A stretch of 31,286 nt of DNA from Alphaproteobacteria bacterium (lineage in GTDB: Bacteria > Pseudomonadota > Alphaproteobacteria > UBA7887), in NCBI GenBank assembly GCA_028289725.1, contig JANQOH010000124.1, positions 1-31,286 on the forward strand. The letters are read 5' to 3'. This document shows, one piece after another, positions 25,170 through 31,286 of this stretch; position 1 is the stretch's first letter; every line of letters starts with the position of its first letter. The notes under the pieces are model-generated. The model worked only from the letters and a program-made list of their open reading frames with translations, did no database searches and was not told where the DNA came from. Both the position numbers and the translations under genes were made by a program.

Positions 25170-26714
25170 TTGCTGGCTCGTAATCAACCGCGTCGTCGCC
25201 AATCGCTGCTTGAACGCTATGGCGGCCAATTGGGCGAATTGGTCGAGCGCCAGCGGGCGCGGGCCGCGTTAGAGACCGCGCGCCAAAACGCCGAGACGGC
25301 AGCCGAGCAGACGCGCGCCGCGATGAAGGAAACCGAGCGGGCGAACCGGGCGTTGCGCGACGAAATGAGCCAGAGGCTAAAAGCCTTGGCGGACCTTGAG
25401 TATCTCGCCAATCACGACCCGCTGACCGATCTGGCGAACCGCAATCTATTCAACGAGCGATTGGACCAGGTGCTGGACCGTGCGCGACGTACTGGCGAAG
25501 CGGTCGCTCTGATGATTCTCGACGTTGATCATTTCAAGGACGTGAACGATACGCTCGGTCATCAAGTCGGCGACGAACTGCTGCGTGTTATCGGCAAGCG
25601 GCTTGCCGCCAGCGTACGCGCGGAAGACACGGTCGCACGCCTGGGCGGTGACGAATTCGCCTTGATCCAGGTGGGACTGAATTACCCAACCGATGCCAAC
25701 GTCCAAGCCGAACGCATCCTGCGCGCCTTGGCCGAGCCGGTGCACGTCGCCAACCATAAATTGTTCCCGATGGGATCGATCGGCATCACGGTCTTTCCGT
25801 CAGATGCGGACACAGCCCAGAAGCTTCAGCAAAACGCCGATCTCGCGATGTACCGCGCCAAGGCCGATCATCGCAGCTCCTATCGCTTTTTTGATGCCGA
25901 TCTGAATTCGCTGTCTGAGCGGCGCAATTTCTTGGAACAACAGCTTCGGGGCGCGCTCGATTACGAGCAGTTGATGATCTATTTCCAGCCCAAAGTGTCG
26001 ATCAGACACGGCAAACCCGTTGGCGCCGAGGCCCTCTTGCGGTGGATGCACCCGGAACAGGGGATGATCCCGCCGTCAGAGTTTATTCCAGTCGCCGAAA
26101 AGACCGGCATGATCGCGGAGCTTGGCGAATGGACGCTGACTCATGCGTGCCGGCAATTCAAGCAATGGCACGACGCCGGCTACGCGCAAATGAAACTTGC
26201 GGTCAATCTTTCGGCCGCGCAATTCAGCTTGCTCGACGTCCCTGACATGGTGCGCCGCGTAACAAGCGAAACTGGTTTCGATCCGACCAAACTTGAACTT
26301 GAAATCACCGAGACCGCGGTGATGAGCGATCTGCACAATGCTGTTGAGGTGCTCACCGATTTGCATGAGGTCGGCGTCAATCTGTCGATCGATGACTTCG
26401 GTACCGGTTATTCGTCACTGAGCTACTTGCGGCAGCTCCCCGTCAATCGCATCAAAATCGACCGTTCCTTTATCGCCGAGGTCGACACGGCCGACACCGC
26501 CGCAACAATCGCACGCGCTGTCGTTAATCTTGGCCAAAGTCTCGGGCTTGAAATCGTCGCGGAAGGCGTTGAGTCGGCCGAGCAGCTCGCCTATCTACGC
26601 GAGATTAACTGCGACGAGGCTCAAGGTTACTATTACAGTGAACCTATTCCGGCTGATGCCTTCGAGAAGTATTTAAGAGAGCACGTCGGTCCCGCGACGC
26701 CGTTAGTCAATTAG
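25170..26714 (+). CDS. bifunctional GGDEF-EAL cyclic di-GMP enzyme
   Basis: A 514-residue cytoplasmic protein that makes and/or breaks cyclic di-GMP. The first 85 residues form a coiled coil (ARAALETARQNAETAAEQTR) with no recognised sensor. The GGDEF domain (about 90-250) has an intact GGDEF at 159-163 and an RxxD inhibitory site (Arg150-Asp153) five residues before it. The EAL domain (about 265-505) keeps the key signatures: AEALLRW (Glu287), NLSAAQF, EITETAV, DDFGTGYSSL, KIDRSF, EGVES and AQGYYYS. Both activities therefore look possible. The start at TTG 25170 is uncertain, with only GGGAA upstream. The gene is preceded by the AT-rich spacer and the nested hairpin. Confidence 0.92.
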   Translation: MLARNQPRRRQSLLERYGGQLGELVERQRARAALETARQNAETAAEQTRAAMKETERANRALRDEMSQRLKALADLEYLANHDPLTDLANRNLFNERLDQVLDRARRTGEAVALMILDVDHFKDVNDTLGHQVGDELLRVIGKRLAASVRAEDTVARLGGDEFALIQVGLNYPTDANVQAERILRALAEPVHVANHKLFPMGSIGITVFPSDADTAQKLQQNADLAMYRAKADHRSSYRFFDADLNSLSERRNFLEQQLRGALDYEQLMIYFQPKVSIRHGKPVGAEALLRWMHPEQGMIPPSEFIPVAEKTGMIAELGEWTLTHACRQFKQWHDAGYAQMKLAVNLSAAQFSLLDVPDMVRRVTSETGFDPTKLELEITETAVMSDLHNAVEVLTDLHEVGVNLSIDDFGTGYSSLSYLRQLPVNRIKIDRSFIAEVDTADTAATIARAVVNLGQSLGLEIVAEGVESAEQLAYLREINCDEAQGYYYSEPIPADAFEKYLREHVGPATPLVN

Positions 26715-26759
26715 CTAGCTTACGAACGATCCCCAAAGAGTCTGAAATCCACCGGTCGC

Positions 26760-28427
26760 CTATTTGGAGGCGAACTGACGCCAGCGCTCGACGACTTGGT
26801 CGAGAGTGCCAACGGCCGGATCGGTCGTTTGCCACGTGCTCGAGAAGCGGGCGGCGCTACTCTTCGGACGCTTGTCCTCAGGCAGGGTCGCAAATGCCAA
26901 TCGCATTGGCACCGCGACGCCTTCACCCACCGCGATTGCTTCGCCATTGCCCAAGGTCGGCAAGGAATCCAACAGTCCTGATGTCGCGTCGGACATCGCC
27001 GCACGAAGAAAGTCTTGGTCTTTCTCGCTCGTCATCCGCATGGCGAAGATCGTGTTGCACTGGGACAGCACGCTGGTTGACACTTCGGACGGCCGTTGGG
27101 CAACGATGCCCAAAGAAACGCCGTACTTCCGACCTTCCTTGGCAATCCGCGCCAGCGCTCGCTTGGTAGGTTCAAAACCCTCCGCCGAGCTGCGTGGCGC
27201 ATAGCGATGCGCTTCCTCGCACACCAAGAGCAACGGCACCGATTGCTCGTTCCACAAAGCGAAATCGAATGTCATCCGGGCGAGGACCGACACGACGACA
27301 TTGAGCACCTCGGACGGCACGCCCGAGAGGTTCATGATTGCGATCGGCTTGCCATTGGTCGGCACACGGAAGATCCGCGACAAAATGTCGGACAGATTGT
27401 CCCGAACCACCACGCCGGACGGAAACATGAAGCTAAAACGCCGATCACTCTGCAGCGCGTTCAAGCGGTTCTTCACCCGCTGGAAAGGGGTCAAGTCACC
27501 GCGATTCTCCAGCCGTCCCATGGTTTGATCGAGCAGCCGCAACATGTCGCCGATCTTGTAGGGCACCGGCGTATCGACCGTGACCAGGTTCGCTTCGTCG
27601 GTGGCGCCTAGGAATCTGATTTTACTTTTCTGGATCAGGTCGCGGAGTATGGCGATCTCGGTGATGAGCTCGTCCGCTTCCGCCCCAAAAACGATCTCGA
27701 CGATTTCCTCGAACGTGAACAGCCAATGCGGCAGCATCAGGTCGTCTGGTTCGATCACCTCCGCCGCATCGCCGAATGCGCGCGCATATTCCGCATGCGG
27801 ATCGAGCAGTAGAATGTGCGCATTGTCGTGCTTTTCGATAATCGCATTCAAGATCAGCGACACGGTGCAAGATTTGCCAGCGCCGGTCGTGCCAATGATC
27901 GAAAAGTGCTTACCAAGCAAATCGTCAACGACGGCATGGGCCGGCACAGTTGGGTTTTGCTGCAAACGGCCGATCTCGATCGCGTCGCTGGAGCGCGGCT
28001 GATAAACCCTTGCCAGCTCGTCTTGTGACGCGGCGAAAACCGGGTCGCCAAGGCCCGGCGAGGTCGAAACGCCCCGGCGAAACATCTCCGATCCATCGGC
28101 GCCGTCGACGATGATTTCGCCAACGAGCTCGACCTCGATGATTCTCAATTCATTGGTGCCGTCCCGCGATGGAATGGGAATGCTCAGCCCGCCGACGATG
28201 CCAAAAACACTGTTCCGGGTCGCGGCCAGTTTGACCAAGGAGCCGATTTGAAGCGCATCGTCGCGATTGCCCGCGGCGGCGGCGGTTGCAGCATCAAGCA
28301 AGCAAATGACCTGGCCGCCTGAGACCGAAACGACTCGTCCAATGGATCGAGAGCCCGCCGTGGTCCGTTCCGGCGTCGGCACCTCCGACTCATTGGTAGC
28401 CGGTCCTTCTTTCACCGTAATGGTCAT
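26760..28427 (-). CDS. HerA-like DUF87 ATPase
   Basis: A 555-residue ATPase of the HerA/FtsK superfamily. An N-terminal HAS-barrel-like beta region (about 25-150, including IGRVVSVSGGQVICLLD) precedes the motor domain. Walker A is GTTGAGKS (about 179-186), followed by LLLDPHAEYARAF; Walker B is LLLVCEEAHRY near residue 400, and AQRPSEVSTSVLSQCNT carries the sensor/arginine-type segment. Archaeal HerA works with the nuclease NurA in end resection, and bacterial relatives often pair with nucleases or SIR2 proteins in defence. No such partner lies next to this gene. ATG 28427 has GGGAG 11 bases upstream; GTG 28463 is an alternative start. Confidence 0.88.
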   Translation of the reverse strand: MTITVKEGPATNESEVPTPERTTAGSRSIGRVVSVSGGQVICLLDAATAAAAGNRDDALQIGSLVKLAATRNSVFGIVGGLSIPIPSRDGTNELRIIEVELVGEIIVDGADGSEMFRRGVSTSPGLGDPVFAASQDELARVYQPRSSDAIEIGRLQQNPTVPAHAVVDDLLGKHFSIIGTTGAGKSCTVSLILNAIIEKHDNAHILLLDPHAEYARAFGDAAEVIEPDDLMLPHWLFTFEEIVEIVFGAEADELITEIAILRDLIQKSKIRFLGATDEANLVTVDTPVPYKIGDMLRLLDQTMGRLENRGDLTPFQRVKNRLNALQSDRRFSFMFPSGVVVRDNLSDILSRIFRVPTNGKPIAIMNLSGVPSEVLNVVVSVLARMTFDFALWNEQSVPLLLVCEEAHRYAPRSSAEGFEPTKRALARIAKEGRKYGVSLGIVAQRPSEVSTSVLSQCNTIFAMRMTSEKDQDFLRAAMSDATSGLLDSLPTLGNGEAIAVGEGVAVPMRLAFATLPEDKRPKSSAARFSSTWQTTDPAVGTLDQVVERWRQFASK

Positions 28428-28849
28428 CGGGTGCCCGTCTCCCTCGACCGAACATACTCGCACTCACAAGGGCGCACGCCGGCCGAGTCGTCCATATATT
28501 GTCGTCCTCAAATACACTTTGTATCCGCCAATGCCCGCTCTTGCGGCCAAGAGCGCAAATCCGGCGCGTCCGTAAAATATTCCCACACACCGTCACGCCG
28601 TTACGCGCGCGCAACATCTGCTCGCATCGCGCGCGTCGCTAATATGCTGTCAATAAACATAATCCGCTCGCGGACCCCGACAATCACCTTGAAATGCTCG
28701 CCGTGGTTGTAGGCCCGCCGGTTTTCACTGAGGTTCATTTGTTGAGGGGGCGAACCAGCAAATGACAGGTTCCACAGCTCGGCTTGTCCTGATCCGCGAC
28801 ACGGCCTAAATTTTTCGGCCCCGTCGCCGATCCGCGGATCCGAACAGGC
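28428..28849. other. spacer between HerA-like and DUF454 genes
   Basis: 422 bases between the divergent HerA-like and DUF454 genes. It contains a perfect 8-bp inverted repeat, CGCTCTTG (28536-28543) and CAAGAGCG (28548-28555), around a 4-base loop, and one possible small reading frame (28601-28738, listed separately). I recognise no promoter. Confidence 0.5.
28601..28738 (-). CDS. possible 45-residue protein
   Basis: From ATG 28738 the frame reads MNLSENRRAYNHGEHF and ends in DSILATRAMRADVARA, with a balanced composition and mainly G/C third positions, unlike the arginine- and proline-rich shadow frames elsewhere. There is no ribosome binding site before the ATG and no recognisable family. 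The frame also continues upstream without a stop to about 29095, where its content becomes antisense-like, overlapping the DUF454 gene. A small gene is possible; a chance frame is about as likely. Confidence 0.25.
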   Translation of the reverse strand: MNLSENRRAYNHGEHFKVIVGVRERIMFIDSILATRAMRADVARA

Positions 28850-29332
28850 ATGCCACAAGACAGGTCCACGCGCACGGCTTCGGCCGATGCGGAAGCCGGT
28901 AACCGTCGCGCAACGGAAACCCGTTCCGCTTGGCCCGGAACCAGACCTTTGCTGTTCGCACTGGGGTGGGTTTGCGTCGTGCTGGGGATGATCGGCGTGT
29001 TTATCCCCGGCATGCCCACGACGATTTTCTTGATTGTGGCTCTGTGGGCGTTTGCGCGCAGTTCCGAGCGGTTTCACCGCTGGCTTTATGAACATCCGCG
29101 GTTCGGCCCGTCACTCCAAGCGTGGAGCACTCATCGCATCGTGCCCGCCCGCGCAAAAATGCTCGCCGTAAGTGTGATGGCGACAAGTTGGGTGATCTTT
29201 ACAATATTTGTCGCTGAGGGGTGGCTGAGCTCGACGATCCTCGGCGTCATTCTGCTCGCTGTGGCCGCCTATATCGTTACCCGACCAACCAAGGCGCCTG
29301 CGACGAACCCTAGCTCGCCCGCGTCTTCGTAG
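28850..29332 (+). CDS. DUF454 / YbaN family inner membrane protein
   Basis: A 160-residue membrane protein. After a hydrophilic N-terminus of about 32 residues comes the family core: LGWVCVVLGMIGVFIPGMPTT, LWAFARSSERFHRWLYEHPRFG and VPARAKMLAVSVM, then a last hydrophobic pair. This gives two or three helices with a conserved cytoplasmic FARSS-x-R-x-x-x-WL loop. The function of the family is unknown. ATG 28850 is the only good start, with a weak ACAGG just upstream. Its 3' end overlaps the 3' end of ispE by 23 bases on the opposite strand. Confidence 0.85.
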   Translation: MPQDRSTRTASADAEAGNRRATETRSAWPGTRPLLFALGWVCVVLGMIGVFIPGMPTTIFLIVALWAFARSSERFHRWLYEHPRFGPSLQAWSTHRIVPARAKMLAVSVMATSWVIFTIFVAEGWLSSTILGVILLAVAAYIVTRPTKAPATNPSSPASS

Positions 29333-30188
29333 CCACAACCCACCAGTTTGGCTCTTGTTCGCGCAACGATCGGGCTGCCTGGCTCGCGGCATGGGCTGAC
29401 TCAAATATGCCGAAGCAGGTCGCGCCACTACCAGACATGCGCGCCAATAAGCATTCGTTCTGGCGTCGCAGCGCCGCCAGGACTCGTCGCACGGCCGGCT
29501 CTAGCGCACAGGCAGGTGCTTCCAAATCATTATCGCGCTTCACCGACTCAGTGATCGCGTCACCTCGATCGACACCCAATCCAGAGAACGGAACCGGTTT
29601 ACGAAAGGGTCCCGATCTCGCTCGAAACACAGCGGGTGTGGACAACGGCGTCCCCGGATTTACCAAAACGATATCAAAGGCTGGCCATCCAGCGCCAAGA
29701 GACGCCAGCATATCGCCGATGCCTGTCGCTACGACAGGCCGACCAGCCAAACAAGCCGGCACGTCCGCGCCAAGTTTCAGCGCCATATCGTGAATTGCCC
29801 GGTCTTCGATTTCGATACCCCAAAGTCGGATGAGTGCCCGCAATGTCGCCGCTGCATCGGCTGACCCACCACCGATTCCGGCGGCGACAGGCAAGCGCTT
29901 TTCGAGATCGATGGCGGCCCCCCTGGAAACGCCGGCCCCGGTCGCGAGCGCCGTCGCAGCCCGCATGACCAGATTGTCGGCGCCGAGATCATCGATTGCA
30001 CAAGCGAATGGGCCATGAACTGTAAGAGACAGCTCGTCGGCCGGCGACACCGTCACCACATCGCCGAATTCGGTGAATACGATCAAACTTTCGAGCAGAT
30101 GATAGCCGTCGTCGCGTCGCCCGGTGATATGCAGATAGAGATTGAGTTTGGCCGGCGCCGACTCGGTCACGGAGGCTTGCGATTGCAC
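29310..30188 (-). CDS. ispE: 4-diphosphocytidyl-2-C-methyl-D-erythritol kinase
   Basis: The GHMP-family kinase of the MEP isoprenoid pathway, which phosphorylates the 2-hydroxyl of CDP-methylerythritol. In 292 residues it has the substrate-side Lys14 in APAKLNLYLHITGRRDDGYH, and the ATP loop LPVAAGIGGGSADAAATLRAL with catalytic Asp111, matching E. coli K10 and D141. The C-terminal GHMP motif is LLARMSGSGATCFGIF. The start is GTG 30188; a second in-frame GTG at 30170 is also possible, and neither has a strong ribosome binding site. It lies 55 bases downstream of the TPR gene on the same strand, an arrangement I have seen in other alphaproteobacteria. Confidence 0.95.
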   Translation of the reverse strand: MQSQASVTESAPAKLNLYLHITGRRDDGYHLLESLIVFTEFGDVVTVSPADELSLTVHGPFACAIDDLGADNLVMRAATALATGAGVSRGAAIDLEKRLPVAAGIGGGSADAAATLRALIRLWGIEIEDRAIHDMALKLGADVPACLAGRPVVATGIGDMLASLGAGWPAFDIVLVNPGTPLSTPAVFRARSGPFRKPVPFSGLGVDRGDAITESVKRDNDLEAPACALEPAVRRVLAALRRQNECLLARMSGSGATCFGIFESAHAASQAARSLREQEPNWWVVATKTRAS

Positions 30189-30243
30189 GGTAGGAACGCT
30201 TAATCCGCGCTTGATGCGACCGCGTAGCGTGCGTGGCGGCGGC

Positions 30244-31286
30244 TCAGAGATCTTCCAGGTCGACGATGGTATCGGCGTCTTCTTCGGTCAGACCTTCGTC
30301 GATGCGCCGTCTTAACGCTTCGTCCAACTCTTCGTCTGGCTCAAAGGACAGGGCGCGCCGCCATTGGAACCGCGCTTCCGCGGTCCGCCCGACTTGCCAC
30401 AAGACATCGCCGAAATGGCCGAGAATCACCGGATCCGTCGGACGAAGCTCTGCGGCGCGCTCTAGAAAGCGGACGGCGTCCTCATATTCGCCGAGCCGGA
30501 ACAGTACCCATCCCAAGCTATCGACGATGTATCCATCGTTCGGACGCTGCTCCACGGCCTTCTCGATCATCTCGCGCGCTTCGTCGAGATTGCGGCCCAT
30601 TTCCACCCAGCTATAGCCGAGATAGTTGAGCACCAGCGGTTGGTCCGGCTCGAGTTCCAATGCCCGCAGAAAATCGCTTTCCGCACGATCCCACTGCTTG
30701 GCGCGCTCGAGCGACATGCCGCGCGCGTACAGCAATGGCCAGTGCCGGTTCTCCAGGGTCGGAATGCGAGCAAAAGCTTGGTCGTAGGCCTCGATAGCTT
30801 CCTCGTAGCGTTCGCCCATGCGCATCATGTCCGCGAGGGCGATCAGAGGGTCAGCCCGCTCCGGACGCTCGCGCGCCATGATCCGTAATTGCTCGGCGGC
30901 ATCCTCGATTTGGTCGAGTTCCGCAAGGCCGTTTGCGGTACGCAGGCGCACCGCCCATTTGAGGGGCGAGTCCTCAGGAACGTCTCGATAGGCTTCGACC
31001 GCTCCTTCGTAGCGGGACATGGCGTTGAGAATGTCACCGAGCAGCATGAGTCCGACATCGAGGTCGGGTCGAAGGCTAAGCGAGAGCTGGGTGTAGACCA
31101 ACGCCGGCTCGAGCGCGTTCTCCTGAAACAGCGAAATCGCCGCGCCATAAAGCGCCCCAGCGATGCCGTCGCCGCCGGTCCTCACCAACAGTTCCGGCGG
31201 CTCGCCGCTGTCCAGCCGCCGATACGCTGGATCAAGAAAGGTCGTATCCGGATTCTGGTCGAGAAATGAGTCGTAGATCGCGCGCG
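30244..31286 (-). CDS. TPR-repeat protein, 3' part (5' end outside window)
   Basis: The C-terminal portion of a tetratricopeptide-repeat protein. The frame is open to the right edge of the window, so the gene begins beyond it. At least seven TPR units can be followed by eye, for example ALVYTQLSLSLRPDLDVGLML, PLIALADMMRMGERYEEAIEAYDQAF, NYLGYSWVEMGRNLDEAREMI, DSLGWVLFRLGEYEDAVRFLERA and FGDVLWQVGRTAEARFQWRRAL. It ends with an acidic tail (LTEEDADTIVDLEDL). Such proteins are scaffolds, often periplasmic or envelope-associated. The signal sequence, if any, is not visible. It precedes ispE in the same transcription direction. Confidence 0.88.
   Translation of the reverse strand, partial: RAIYDSFLDQNPDTTFLDPAYRRLDSGEPPELLVRTGGDGIAGALYGAAISLFQENALEPALVYTQLSLSLRPDLDVGLMLLGDILNAMSRYEGAVEAYRDVPEDSPLKWAVRLRTANGLAELDQIEDAAEQLRIMARERPERADPLIALADMMRMGERYEEAIEAYDQAFARIPTLENRHWPLLYARGMSLERAKQWDRAESDFLRALELEPDQPLVLNYLGYSWVEMGRNLDEAREMIEKAVEQRPNDGYIVDSLGWVLFRLGEYEDAVRFLERAAELRPTDPVILGHFGDVLWQVGRTAEARFQWRRALSFEPDEELDEALRRRIDEGLTEEDADTIVDLEDL

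Noticed and set aside
1..31286. CRISPR arrays, insertion sequences, integrases or tRNA genes
   Set aside because: I saw no regularly spaced repeats, transposase or integrase motifs, or tRNA-like cloverleaf sequences on reading both strands.

Overview
The window looks like a chromosomal segment of an alphaproteobacterium, probably Rhodospirillales-like. This is inferred from moderately high G+C, a short NrdA/NrdB class I ribonucleotide reductase pair of the kind known from alphaproteobacteria, a FixL/FixJ-style kinase-regulator pair, and ispE beside a TPR gene. I see no tRNA, rRNA, CRISPR array, transposase or phage gene. No species is claimed.

Layout. (1) 1-4347 is an exopolysaccharide or O-antigen type region: the 3' end of a GT2 glycosyltransferase, an O-antigen ligase/polymerase-like membrane protein, an unknown membrane protein, and a convergent VanZ-like gene. 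(2) 4360-6289, minus strand: an autotransporter-type outer-membrane barrel protein, then a lipoprotein alpha/beta hydrolase, reading on into the VanZ gene. The terminator hairpin after the barrel gene lies inside the coding sequence for the lipoprotein signal peptide. (3) 6645-9993: a small secreted protein, a GH15 glucoamylase/trehalase-like enzyme and a class III CoA-transferase. (4) 10196-13037: nrdB and nrdA on the minus strand behind a leader with three perfect DnaA boxes and a perfect 9+9 palindrome. (5) 13347-17723: a sigma-54 response regulator divergent from a PAS histidine kinase, whose gene overlaps a FixJ-type regulator. (6) 17787-24079: a tightly packed minus-strand glycan or activated-sugar operon with a GT2 transferase, a flippase-like membrane protein, a kinase gene interrupted by an in-frame TAA, a HAD phosphatase, a nucleotidyltransferase and a large membrane protein. 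(7) 24350-26714: a lone Flp pilin gene, a strikingly AT-rich spacer, and a GGDEF-EAL enzyme. (8) 26760-31286: a HerA-like ATPase, a DUF454/YbaN membrane protein, ispE and the 3' part of a TPR protein.

The most unusual parts are region 6 and the nrdAB leader. In region 6 the order kinase, HAD phosphatase, nucleotidyltransferase resembles the logic of nucleotide-heptose synthesis but uses different enzyme families, and the kinase gene carries a stop codon. The nrdAB leader suggests that replication initiation and dNTP supply are linked through DnaA. All functional statements come from motif reading by eye; no database search was run.
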